In this document: in pieces, positions 9,126 to 17,444 of the stretch
How the letters are laid out: every line of letters begins with the position of its first letter
Position numbering within the stretch: position 1 is the first letter of the stretch
NCBI GenBank assembly: GCA_016178625.1
Contig: JACOSX010000028.1
Location: 1 to 38,279, forward strand
From: Ignavibacteria bacterium
GTDB taxonomy: Bacteria > Bacteroidota > Ignavibacteria > UBA10030 > SZUA-254
DNA: 38,279 nucleotides
Direction: 5' to 3'
Made by a program: the position numbers and the translations under genes
Notes under the pieces: model-generated
Database searches by the model: none
Seen by the model: the letters and a program-made list of their open reading frames with translations, nothing else
Told to the model about the DNA's origin: nothing

Positions 9126-10534
9126 AACCTCAAACGCTTTTCGAGAAAGTTTGGAACGAACATATTGTTGCCCAGGAACCGGAGTCACCTGCTGTGCTCT
9201 ACATTGATCTCCACCTAATCCACGAGGTGACATCGCCGCAGGCGTTCTCAGGTCTTAGACGACGAAGACTCAAGGTCAGACGACCGGATAAAACTGTGGC
9301 GACGGTCGATCATAGTGTCCCCACGCGTGATGTATCACTTCCCATACGAGATCCACTTGCGGCAAAACAGATTGCACAGTTGGAGGAGAATGCGCGAGAG
9401 TTCGGTGTGAGATTGTACGGTATGAACAGCCCTCGCCGTGGCATCGTCCATGTGATCGGTCCTGAACTTGGCTTAACGCAGCCGGGGATGACGATCGTCT
9501 GCGGCGACAGCCATACGTCAACGCACGGTGCATTCGGAGCGTTGGCATTCGGCATCGGTACGAGTGAGGTTGAGCATGTCCTTGCCACGCAATGTTTGCT
9601 TCAACGGAAGCCTAAGACGTGCGAGGTGCGCGTTGATGGGAAGCTCTCACCGGGTGTTACAGCAAAGGACGTTATTCTCGCACTCCTTGCCAACATCGGT
9701 ATTGGAGGCGGCACAGGACATGTCTTCGAATACACCGGTTCCGCGATCCGGGCTCTCACCATGGAACAGCGAATGACGATTTGCAACATGTCGATTGAGG
9801 GCGGTGCGCGTGCTGGGATGATCGCTCCAGATGATGCAACATTTGAATTCATAGCAGGCAAGGAGTTCGCACCAAAAGACGAAGCATGGGATGCCGCTCT
9901 TCATCGATGGAAAAATCTTCCTTCTGGCGAGGGTGCATATTATGATAAAACTATCATGCTGAACGCAAGTGAGATTGCTCCAATGATTACTTATGGAACA
10001 AATCCTGGGATGGGCATTCCGGTAACCAGTAATGTGCCTGACCCTGACCGATTCACCGATGCATCACAAAAGTTGGCCCTGCGGAAGGCACTTGAATACA
10101 TGGATCTTAGGCCGGGACAGCCGCTCATTGGACATCCGATTGATGTCGTGTTCATCGGAAGCTGTACGAATTCACGGATCTCGGATTTGCGGCTTGCCGC
10201 ATCGCTTCTCAAGGATCGAAAGGTTGCGCCAAACATACGCGTCCTGATAGTCCCGGGTTCACAAGATGTGAAGATTCAATCAGAGGCAGAGGGGTTGGAT
10301 AAAATCTTCAAAGCCGCCGGCGCCGAATGGCGAGAAGCCGGCTGCTCGATGTGTATTGCAATGAATGGTGATGAACTTCAACCTGGTCAGTATGCCGTGA
10401 GCACCAGCAACCGTAATTTCGAAGGTCGGCAGGGTAAAGGCGGTCGAACGTTCCTGGCATCACCCCTCACAGCAGCGGCAGCAGCAATTACTGGAACAAT
10501 TACCGACGTTCGCACTTTGATATCGACAAACTGA
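9122..10534 (+). CDS. leuC: 3-isopropylmalate dehydratase, large subunit
   Basis: LeuC with LeuD isomerises 2-isopropylmalate to 3-isopropylmalate, and in the citramalate pathway converts citramalate to 3-methylmalate. It is an aconitase-fold 4Fe-4S enzyme. Cluster cysteines are Cys348 in IGSCTNSR and Cys408/Cys411 in GCSMCIAMN. Other conserved blocks are [32 protein letters not shown] and [12 protein letters not shown]. The 470 aa length is typical. No Shine-Dalgarno is seen before ATG 9122, and the ATGA overlap with leuA suggests translation by re-initiation. Confidence 0.97.
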   Translation: MKPQTLFEKVWNEHIVAQEPESPAVLYIDLHLIHEVTSPQAFSGLRRRRLKVRRPDKTVATVDHSVPTRDVSLPIRDPLAAKQIAQLEENAREFGVRLYGMNSPRRGIVHVIGPELGLTQPGMTIVCGDSHTSTHGAFGALAFGIGTSEVEHVLATQCLLQRKPKTCEVRVDGKLSPGVTAKDVILALLANIGIGGGTGHVFEYTGSAIRALTMEQRMTICNMSIEGGARAGMIAPDDATFEFIAGKEFAPKDEAWDAALHRWKNLPSGEGAYYDKTIMLNASEIAPMITYGTNPGMGIPVTSNVPDPDRFTDASQKLALRKALEYMDLRPGQPLIGHPIDVVFIGSCTNSRISDLRLAASLLKDRKVAPNIRVLIVPGSQDVKIQSEAEGLDKIFKAAGAEWREAGCSMCIAMNGDELQPGQYAVSTSNRNFEGRQGKGGRTFLASPLTAAAAAITGTITDVRTLISTN

Positions 10535-10557
10535 AATTTAAAAAATCAAAAACCATT

Positions 10558-11145
10558 ATGGCATCTTTTACAACACTTACATCTCGAGTTCTGCCCCTTC
10601 TGGTGAACGATATTGATACTGACCAGATTATTCCTGCTCGCTTCCTGAAGGCAATCGATAAGCTTGGCTTGTCCGAAGGGTTATTTTACGATTGGCGGTA
10701 TAATGCAGACGGCTCGCCGAAGCGTGATTTTATCTTAAACAAGCCTGAAGCGAAAGGCGCTCAAATACTTTTGGCAGGCGATAATTTTGGATGTGGTTCA
10801 TCTCGTGAACATGCCCCGTGGGCACTCATGGGCTTTGGGTTCCGCGCTGTCATCAGTACGTCGTTTGCCGATATTTTCTGTAATAATGCGTTGAAGAATG
10901 GACTTCTTCCCATCATCGTTAGCGCACAAGGTCATAACGAATTGCGGGAGTTGGTAGAGAACACCCCAAGTGCCCAATTGACAATTGATCTTGCGGCACA
11001 GACTGTCAAGCTGCCCGATGGAACATCATTCCAGTTTCCCATTGATGGTTTTTCAAAAGCATGCTTGCTGAACGGCGTTGACGAACTTGGTTATATACTT
11101 CGTTTCGAAGACAACATTACTGCATACGAAACACTGCATCGGTAA
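10558..11145 (+). CDS. leuD: 3-isopropylmalate dehydratase, small subunit
   Basis: LeuD is the swivel-domain partner of LeuC. Key signatures are LLVNDIDTDQIIPARFLK near the N-terminus and GDNFGCGSSREHAPWAL, the substrate-recognition loop of the aconitase small-subunit fold. The 195 aa length is normal. The start ATG 10558 follows an A-rich stretch (AAATTTAAAAAATCAAAAACC) without a Shine-Dalgarno site. It sits 23 nt after leuC and 9 nt before proC. Confidence 0.96.
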   Translation: MASFTTLTSRVLPLLVNDIDTDQIIPARFLKAIDKLGLSEGLFYDWRYNADGSPKRDFILNKPEAKGAQILLAGDNFGCGSSREHAPWALMGFGFRAVISTSFADIFCNNALKNGLLPIIVSAQGHNELRELVENTPSAQLTIDLAAQTVKLPDGTSFQFPIDGFSKACLLNGVDELGYILRFEDNITAYETLHR

Positions 11146-11154
11146 GGTGACCAT

Positions 11155-12057
11155 ATGGAAAAACATCAAGTTCACGTTGTCAATCAAACAATGCACCATC
11201 ACGTTCTTAATCGTTCCATAGCAGTTGTAGGCTCTGGTAACATGGGAACGGCATTGATGAAAGGAATCATCAATGCAAAATTGACTACGCCCGAAAAAAT
11301 CGTTGCGTGTGGGATTCACCTTGGTAAACTTCAAAATCTTTCAGCTCAATGGAATATCGGACACACGCTGAATCCTCTAGAGGCCGTCGAAACATCGGAG
11401 ATTGTGTTGCTTTGTGTCAAGCCCCAGACTGTGCCGAAGGTTCTCGATCAGATCAAGGGTTCTCTGCACGAACGGCACGTATTGATTTCCATCGCCGCCG
11501 GCATGAAGATTGAGTACTTTCAGAAACGCATCGGAAAAAATTTGCCGGTGGTGCGCGCCATGCCCAACATCGCTTCCACAGTGGATGAAGGGGCAACAGC
11601 GCTTTCCTTTGGTGCATGTGTTTCCGAGGAACAGCAGCGCATTGCAATCTCCATTTTCGAGGCGGTCGGTGAAGTGGTTGTCGTCGCAGAGGAACAGCTT
11701 GATGCAGTCACCGGCCTGAGCGGCAGCGGTCCCGCATACATTTATATGGTGATCGAAGCACTGATCGATGGAGGTGTGAAGATGGGATTATCTCGAGAGA
11801 TCTCAACGAGATTGGCAGTCCAAACCGTTCTTGGCTCAGCGAAGCTTGTGAAAACATCAGGCTTACATCCAGCAATTTTGCGAGATCAAGTCACTACTCC
11901 CGCGGGAACCGCTATTAATGCAATTCATGAGCTTGAGTCACACGGATTACGTTCGATGTTAATTAACGCGGTAGCCACAGCGACACGCCGCTCTGAAGAA
12001 ATCAGTCAGTCTTTCAGCAAACCAAACTATCAGAATGACAAGGCAGGGGATTCGTAA
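11155..12057 (+). CDS. proC: Pyrroline-5-carboxylate reductase
   Basis: ProC reduces 1-pyrroline-5-carboxylate to proline with NAD(P)H. An N-terminal Rossmann motif (SIAVVGSGNMGTALMKGII) begins at about residue 21. The C-terminal dimer domain carries the family signature around VTGLSGSGPAYIYMVIEALIDGG and RDQVTTPAGTAINAIHELE. Length is 300 aa, slightly long because of about 20 extra N-terminal residues rich in His and Gln. Start ATG 11155 is preceded by TAAGGTGACCAT, which overlaps the leuD stop and provides a weak Shine-Dalgarno. Proline synthesis has no direct link with the surrounding pathway, so its presence inside the leu cluster is a curiosity. Confidence 0.93.
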   Translation: MEKHQVHVVNQTMHHHVLNRSIAVVGSGNMGTALMKGIINAKLTTPEKIVACGIHLGKLQNLSAQWNIGHTLNPLEAVETSEIVLLCVKPQTVPKVLDQIKGSLHERHVLISIAAGMKIEYFQKRIGKNLPVVRAMPNIASTVDEGATALSFGACVSEEQQRIAISIFEAVGEVVVVAEEQLDAVTGLSGSGPAYIYMVIEALIDGGVKMGLSREISTRLAVQTVLGSAKLVKTSGLHPAILRDQVTTPAGTAINAIHELESHGLRSMLINAVATATRRSEEISQSFSKPNYQNDKAGDS

Positions 12058-12061
12058 AACG

Positions 12062-13624
12062 ATGGACACGATCGTCCACATCTATGACACAACATTACGA
12101 GATGGTACTCAACGGGAGGGGATATCACTCTCGTGCGACGATAAATTGAAGATTGCCCGTAAGCTCGATGACCTCGGTGTGGATTTCATCGAAGGTGGCT
12201 GGCCCGGCTCGAATCCAAAGGATGAGGAATTTTTCAGACGAGCGCAACACCTTAAGTTACACCACGCTGTCATCACAGCATTTGGATCGACGTGTCGCGT
12301 CAACGGCAATCCAAAAGACGACCCCAATATCAAGGCGTTGCTTGATGCCAACACAAGCGTTTGTACTATTGTCGGCAAAACCTCCATGTTACATGTTACC
12401 GACGTCCTGCGCACGACGGCTGGTGAAAACTTGAGGATTATCGAACAGAGTATTGCCTATCTCGTACAGCACGGTCGCCGTGTGTTCTACGACGCCGAAC
12501 ACTACTTCGATGGTTATAAGCTCGATACGGAGTATGCTTTGGAGACGCTACGAGCCGCTCATCGTGGTGGTGCCGAAATCAGCATCTTGTGCGATACGAA
12601 CGGCGGTGCAATGCCTTGGGAGGTTGAGGAGATCGTTTGTGCCACGAGAGATGAATTGGATATGTCGTTGGGGATTCACACGCACAATGATGGTGAATGT
12701 GCGGTTGCCAATGCTCTTGCCGCAGTGAGAAAAGGGTGTGTGCAGGTTCAGGGAACGATCAATGGTTATGGAGAACGCTGCGGTAATGCAAATCTTATTT
12801 CTGTTATCTGTAATCTTCAACTGAAGATGGGATACAAATGTTTGCCCGAAACTGGTCTTCAGCATCTCACGGAATTAGCACACCTTATCGCAGAGGTGGC
12901 AAATCTCGCTCCCGATGAACACATGGCGTATGTTGGTAATTCTGCGTTTGCGCATAAAGGTGGTATCCACGTTGCAGCCATTCGGCGTAACCCGAATTCT
13001 TACCAGCATATCGATCCACACATTGTCGGTAACAAGACGCGGGTTGTTGTTTCGGAATTATCAGGCAGAGGAAATCTTCTGAGCAAAGCCGAGGAGTTTG
13101 AGTTGGAAGTCCATGCCGAAGAAGATCTCGCCCATGTGCTCGATGAGATCAAGGCGCTCGAAGCGAAAGGCGGTTCCTTCGAAGCCGCAGAAGCCTCCGT
13201 GGCGATGATGCTTAAACGGTTGCAGAAAGAGTACAAGCCACCATTTGAGCTGGTGGACCTCACGGTGAATGTTGAACACCGGCAGGGACGCGGTATCTTT
13301 GCCGAAGCTACAGTGAAGGTGAAGGTGAATGGCGAGGTAATCCACACTGTCGCAGAAGGTGTTGGTCCGGTTCACGCTCTGGACAGTGCATTGAGGAAAG
13401 CCCTCGTGCCAGTCTATCCGGCTCTCCAGGAATTCCAGCTTGCTGATTATAAGGTCCGTATTCTCGACGGGGACAATGGCACAGCAGCTACCACTCGCGT
13501 CCTTATCGACACCCAGAACGGAACAAAGCGCTGGAGTACCGTTGGCGCAAGTGCAAACATCATCGAAGCAAGTTGGTATGCACTGGCTGATAGCATAGAG
13601 TACGGATTAACGTTAACAGATTAA
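12062..13624 (+). CDS. cimA: (R)-citramalate synthase
   Basis: CimA condenses pyruvate and acetyl-CoA to citramalate, the entry to the threonine-independent route to 2-oxobutanoate and isoleucine. The DRE-TIM barrel opens IVHIYDTTLRDGTQREGISL; the sequence RDGTQREG and GGWPGSNPKDEEFF, with HTHNDGECAVANALAAV, mark the CimA subfamily and not LeuA. A C-terminal regulatory domain (from about 380) resembles that of LeuA. I chose ATG 12062, four bases after proC and behind AGGGGATT; the ORF-track start at 12035 adds nine residues overlapping proC. From 12062 the protein is 520 aa. It would work with LeuCD and LeuB encoded in the same operon. Confidence 0.93.
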   Translation: MDTIVHIYDTTLRDGTQREGISLSCDDKLKIARKLDDLGVDFIEGGWPGSNPKDEEFFRRAQHLKLHHAVITAFGSTCRVNGNPKDDPNIKALLDANTSVCTIVGKTSMLHVTDVLRTTAGENLRIIEQSIAYLVQHGRRVFYDAEHYFDGYKLDTEYALETLRAAHRGGAEISILCDTNGGAMPWEVEEIVCATRDELDMSLGIHTHNDGECAVANALAAVRKGCVQVQGTINGYGERCGNANLISVICNLQLKMGYKCLPETGLQHLTELAHLIAEVANLAPDEHMAYVGNSAFAHKGGIHVAAIRRNPNSYQHIDPHIVGNKTRVVVSELSGRGNLLSKAEEFELEVHAEEDLAHVLDEIKALEAKGGSFEAAEASVAMMLKRLQKEYKPPFELVDLTVNVEHRQGRGIFAEATVKVKVNGEVIHTVAEGVGPVHALDSALRKALVPVYPALQEFQLADYKVRILDGDNGTAATTRVLIDTQNGTKRWSTVGASANIIEASWYALADSIEYGLTLTD

Positions 13625-13651
13625 TTATTCAATACATTTTCGAAACATGAA

Positions 13652-14722
13652 ATGAAATCAACGATCGTAGTTCTTCCCGGCGATGGCATTGGTCCCGAGG
13701 TCACTGAAGAAGCAGTGCGCGTATTGCAGGATGTTGGTTCAAAGTTCGGTCACGAATTTACATTCACTGACTATCTGATTGGGGGGCGCTCCATCGATAG
13801 GTTCGGTACTGCGCTCACCGCGGAAACTCTCGCCGCATGTAAAGCCTCAGACGCGGTTCTACTCGGCGCCGTCGGTGGACCCAAGTGGGATGATCCTCAC
13901 GCGAAGGTTCGTCCGGAACAGGGGCTTCTCGCTCTCCGAAAAGAGTTAGGGTTGTATGCCAATCTCCGCCCGGTGAAACCATTCCCTGTCTTGGTGAATG
14001 TATCACCGCTAAAACCTGAGAAACTTAAATTTGTCGATCTCATCGTTGTTCGTGAGCTTACGGGAGGATTATATTTCGGCAAGCCTCGCGGGCGTGATCG
14101 TGTAAATGGCTTCGTCCGCGCAGTGGATACGATGGAATACTATGATTACGAAATCAAACGTGTTGTCGAGTTTGCTTTCAAACTTGCAAAGAGTCGCCGT
14201 AAGAAAGTGACGTCAGTTGATAAGGCAAACGTGCTCGAGACTTCGCGGCTTTGGCGGCAAACGGCCGTAGCTGTTGCTTCTGGACATGTAGACGTTCTTC
14301 TGGAACACATGCTGGTCGATACTGCGTCCGTGCGTCTGATTACCTCCCCCTCCAGCTTTGATGTGGTCGTGACAGAGAATATGTTTGGTGATATTCTTAC
14401 CGATGAAGTGTCGGTATTAACGGGATCGATGGGAATGCTTCCGTCCGCATCACTTGGTGATAACGGACCCGGCGTTTATGAACCTGTTCACGGTTCGGCG
14501 CCTGATATTGCCGGAAAAGGAATTGCTAATCCCATTGGAGCAATACTCAGTGCGGCGATGCTGTTGCGCTATTCACTGCATCTCGAGCGAGAGTCTGTTG
14601 CGATCGAAACAGCGGTTGATCAGGCGGTTACCAATACTCTGCGCCCCATGGATCTCGGCGGCAGACTGAATACTCGACAGATGACGGATAGAATTATCGC
14701 ACATATAGTATCAAATCAATGA
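13652..14722 (+). CDS. leuB: 3-isopropylmalate dehydrogenase
   Basis: LeuB is an NAD-dependent beta-decarboxylating dehydrogenase that turns 3-isopropylmalate into 2-oxoisocaproate, and 3-methylmalate into 2-oxobutanoate in the citramalate route. The protein starts STIVVLPGDGIGPEVTEEAV. It shows the substrate loop around LRKELGLYANLRPVK, RELTGGLYFGKPRG, and a nucleotide-binding tail EPVHGSAPDIAGKGIANPIG. The 356 aa length is standard. No clear Shine-Dalgarno precedes ATG 13652. The stop codon shares ATGA (14719-14722) with an upstream candidate start of the next gene. Confidence 0.97.
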   Translation: MKSTIVVLPGDGIGPEVTEEAVRVLQDVGSKFGHEFTFTDYLIGGRSIDRFGTALTAETLAACKASDAVLLGAVGGPKWDDPHAKVRPEQGLLALRKELGLYANLRPVKPFPVLVNVSPLKPEKLKFVDLIVVRELTGGLYFGKPRGRDRVNGFVRAVDTMEYYDYEIKRVVEFAFKLAKSRRKKVTSVDKANVLETSRLWRQTAVAVASGHVDVLLEHMLVDTASVRLITSPSSFDVVVTENMFGDILTDEVSVLTGSMGMLPSASLGDNGPGVYEPVHGSAPDIAGKGIANPIGAILSAAMLLRYSLHLERESVAIETAVDQAVTNTLRPMDLGGRLNTRQMTDRIIAHIVSNQ

Positions 14723-14733
14723 AGGAACCGTGT

Positions 14734-15693
14734 ATGGGAATGACATCGAAATATATCTGGATGAATGGTGAATTGGTAGAATTCGAAAAGGCTACAGTCC
14801 ATTTTTTAACCCCGGCATTACACTATGGCATTGGTGTCTTTGAGGGAATCCGCTGCTATGCCACCGATGATGGTCCGGCAGTGTTTCGGCTGGAAGATCA
14901 TGTCAATCGATTGATCAACTCTGCAAAGGTCTTGGGGTTCACCAACCTCTTGTACAGTGCGGAAGAGATTGCCGATGCAATCAAGCTTACTGTGGCAGTA
15001 AATGAATTCACCGAGTGTTATATCCGTCCCTTGATCCATTTAAGCGGTGGTGGCTGGAACCTCAATGTCGATGGAGGAAAAGCAGATGTGGGGATTGCTG
15101 TATGGGAATGGTCGAATTATTTGGGTGCCGATGCCTTGCAGTACGGCGTTCGTGCAAACATTGCCTCCTTCACGCGTCATCATCCTAACGTCATGATGAC
15201 GAAAGCGAAGATTTGTGGAAACTATGCGAACAGTTTTCTTGCAAAAACGGAATCTCTACGGTTAGGATTTGATGAAGCTATTCTTCTTGATCCTCAAGGA
15301 TACGTTGCAGAATGTACGGGTGAGAATCTTTTTATTGTGCAGAACAAGAAAATCTACACACCGAATCTTGCCCCTGTACTGGAAGGAATTACGCGCCACT
15401 CGCTTATCGCACTTGCCGGTGACCTCGGCTATGAGGTCACCGAAACGCTCATCTCACGCGATCAATTGTACACGGCTGATGAAGTGTTTGTCTGTGGTAC
15501 CGCAGCAGAATGTATTGCATTGCGGGAGATCGATTTTCGCGTGATCGGGAGCGGAAACATGGGACCGGTTACGAAGGAACTTCAGCAGGCGTTTCAATTG
15601 GCGATTCACGGCAAGCACCCTCGTTCGGCAGAGTGGCTCGACTATGTGAATGTTGCCGAGTCGCTTCCACTGCGCAGGGCAGCTTCAGCCTAA
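14734..15693 (+). CDS. ilvE: Branched-chain amino acid aminotransferase
   Basis: IlvE is a class IV PLP enzyme that transfers the amino group of glutamate onto the Val, Leu and Ile keto acids. The motif KAKICGNYANSFLAKTE contains the PLP-binding lysine of the GNY segment (Lys159 counted from 14734). EGIRCY, YIRPLIHLSGG and AECTGENLF are other family blocks. The ORF track starts at ATG 14719, which overlaps leuB. AAGGA at 14722-14726 is spaced seven bases from ATG 14734, which makes 14734 (MGMTSKYIWMNGELV) the better start. The protein is 319 aa from there. It probably uses glutamate provided by GltB, encoded at the end of this operon. Confidence 0.95.
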   Translation: MGMTSKYIWMNGELVEFEKATVHFLTPALHYGIGVFEGIRCYATDDGPAVFRLEDHVNRLINSAKVLGFTNLLYSAEEIADAIKLTVAVNEFTECYIRPLIHLSGGGWNLNVDGGKADVGIAVWEWSNYLGADALQYGVRANIASFTRHHPNVMMTKAKICGNYANSFLAKTESLRLGFDEAILLDPQGYVAECTGENLFIVQNKKIYTPNLAPVLEGITRHSLIALAGDLGYEVTETLISRDQLYTADEVFVCGTAAECIALREIDFRVIGSGNMGPVTKELQQAFQLAIHGKHPRSAEWLDYVNVAESLPLRRAASA

Positions 15694-15741
15694 GTCACTT
15701 ACACACGAACTCTCAGTTCAACAGAAAGGGAATGCACAGCT

Positions 15742-16800
15742 ATGGCACTAATCGATTTTGGCGGTATCAAAGAGGAAGTAATCACTCGAGAAGAATTTCC
15801 GCTTGTGAAGGCGCAGCGGGTTTTGGAAAACGAAATCGTCGCAATTCTTGGATACGGTCCTCAAGGGCAGGGACAATCGTTAAACCTGCGTGACAACGGA
15901 ATTAATGTGATCGTCTATCAGCGAAAAGGAGGAAAAGGATGGAGTGATGCGATTCACGATGGTTGGGTAGAAGGCAAAAATCTTTACTCAGAAATTGATG
16001 AGGTGATGCAACAAGCATCCATCGTTCAATACCTGCTTTCGGATGCCGGGCAGAAGGAGCAATGGCACACGGTGAAAAAGAATCTGAGGAAAGGTCAGGC
16101 ATTGCACTTCTCTCACGGCTTCTCGGTTGTTTTCAAAGAACAAACGGGCGTCATCCCACCGCCGGATGTTGATGTGATCCTTGTAGCGCCGAAAGGTGCA
16201 GGACGAACCGTACGATCAAACTATCTTACAGGCAGTGGTATCAATGCGAGCTACGCAGTCTATCAGGATGCTACCGGTAGAGCCCACCAGCGTGCCGTTG
16301 CACTTGGGATTGCAATAGGTTCGGGGTATCTGTTTGCGACGACCTTCGAAAGAGAAGTATATAGTGACCTTACAGGCGAGCGCGGTGTGCTCATGGGAGC
16401 GATCGCAGGGGTCATGAAGGCTCAGTATGATACGCTTCGAGCAATGGGTCATTCGCCGAGTGAAGCGTTCAACGAGACTGTTGAAGAAGCAACACAGAGT
16501 TTGTACCCCTTGATCGGTAAGAACGGTATGGATTGGATGTTCGCCTCATGCAGCACCACAGCGCAGCGAGGCGCACTTGATTGGTCCAAGCGCTTTGAAA
16601 CCGCCGTGAAGCCTCTGTTTGAATTGCTCTACCGGAATGTGCAGGAAGGATTGGAAACGAAGCGTGTCTTGGATGCCTGTGGTGTACCTGATTACCGCGC
16701 GAAACTTCAGAAAGAATTGGATGAGTGGAAAAACTCTGAAATGTGGCGCGCCGGGGCTGTCGTTCGGTCGTTGCGACCGGAGAATCAAAAAAATGACTGA
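15742..16800 (+). CDS. ilvC: Ketol-acid reductoisomerase
   Basis: IlvC rearranges and reduces acetolactate and acetohydroxybutyrate to dihydroxy acids, the substrates of IlvD. The Rossmann motif AILGYGPQGQGQSLNLRDNG is at about residues 34-53. The knotted C-terminal KARI domain includes TFEREVYSDLTGERGVLMGAIAG, with the conserved acidic metal ligands. Spacing and wording (VQYLLSDAGQKEQW, APKGAGRTVRSNY) match the form common in Bacteroidota. The 352 aa length is between class I and class II, closer to class I. AGAAAGGGA lies before ATG 15742. The 48-nt gap from ilvE holds no obvious promoter. Confidence 0.96.
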   Translation: MALIDFGGIKEEVITREEFPLVKAQRVLENEIVAILGYGPQGQGQSLNLRDNGINVIVYQRKGGKGWSDAIHDGWVEGKNLYSEIDEVMQQASIVQYLLSDAGQKEQWHTVKKNLRKGQALHFSHGFSVVFKEQTGVIPPPDVDVILVAPKGAGRTVRSNYLTGSGINASYAVYQDATGRAHQRAVALGIAIGSGYLFATTFEREVYSDLTGERGVLMGAIAGVMKAQYDTLRAMGHSPSEAFNETVEEATQSLYPLIGKNGMDWMFASCSTTAQRGALDWSKRFETAVKPLFELLYRNVQEGLETKRVLDACGVPDYRAKLQKELDEWKNSEMWRAGAVVRSLRPENQKND

Positions 16801-16869
16801 CCGTCAACAATGAACACGAAGATGTTACCTCAATTATTCTCTTAATCATTTACATAGCAAGGAGATGAT

Positions 16870-17118
16870 ATGTCGATCCAGTCTAACAATGTTCATCATG
16901 CCTCTGTCCAGGATGTTGAACTATTGCTGGAACAAGAGAAGAAAGCAGTGGAAACATATTGGCACGAGGCTGCTCACATCGAAGATCCAGCACTGAAAAC
17001 ACTTTTTAAGAGACTTGCAGAACTTCGCGCACGATGTTGCGCCGAACTCGAATCGCATATGACCGAGGCAAAATCTCAAAACGTGATCGTTGGGCAAATT
17101 AATGAGATGTTCTGGTAA
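16870..17118 (+). CDS. Small helical protein of unknown function (possible ferritin-like hairpin)
   Basis: An 82 aa protein behind a strong Shine-Dalgarno (AAGGAGATGAT before ATG 16870). It is predicted by eye to be two long amphipathic helices: DVELLLEQEKKAVETYWHE and, after the turn IEDPALK, a second helix TLFKRLAELRARCCAELES. The pattern (E..AV..Y..EA...DP.LK......AE) recalls the half-ferritin/rubrerythrin type of helical hairpin. The usual paired ExxH metal ligands are incomplete: EAAH is present in helix 1, while helix 2 has a CC pair where a histidine would be expected. I do not recognise the family with confidence. It lies between ilvC and gltB, in the same direction and probably the same transcript. 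Confidence 0.7.
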   Translation: MSIQSNNVHHASVQDVELLLEQEKKAVETYWHEAAHIEDPALKTLFKRLAELRARCCAELESHMTEAKSQNVIVGQINEMFW

Positions 17119-17145
17119 TATAAGAACGGCAAGAGAGGCTCACTG

Positions 17146-17382
17146 ATGAACGGAAATGCGTGCTCTGTAGATTTATGCCGGGGATCAAGTGTCGCCCGAG
17201 GGTTATGTTGGAAACATTACGTGCGGTGGCGTCGCCATGGCGATGCGCTTTTCACTAAACGTGGCTACAGAATGCCATATCACTGCCGCCGCTGTGGAAC
17301 AACAACGCCGAGTTCCTTTTACGCCTATTACAAAAGTATCTGCAAGGTTTGTCGAAAACTGAGAATCCTCCAGAAGGATTGA
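17146..17382 (+). CDS. Small double zinc-finger protein of unknown function
   Basis: A 78 aa basic protein with two likely zinc sites. The first is CSVDLCRGSSVARGLCWKHY followed by VRWRRHGD, a Cys-Cys-Cys-His arrangement often seen in phage HNH-type and DNA-binding proteins (CSV..C....ARGLC..HY.RWRRHGD). The second is a ribbon formed by CRRC and CKVC at about residues 47-69. Start ATG 17146 follows AAGAGAGGCTCACTG. The net positive charge suggests nucleic acid binding. It sits 27 nt after the 82 aa gene and 62 nt before gltB, so it is likely co-transcribed. It could be a regulator of the adjacent genes or a stray phage-type gene; sequence alone does not decide. Confidence 0.68.
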   Translation: MNGNACSVDLCRGSSVARGLCWKHYVRWRRHGDALFTKRGYRMPYHCRRCGTTTPSSFYAYYKSICKVCRKLRILQKD

Positions 17383-17444
17383 AGGGTTTCGAAAGGGGCA
17401 ATTGCGGAAAATTAAGGATTCGATAATAATCAGCGATGTGAAGT

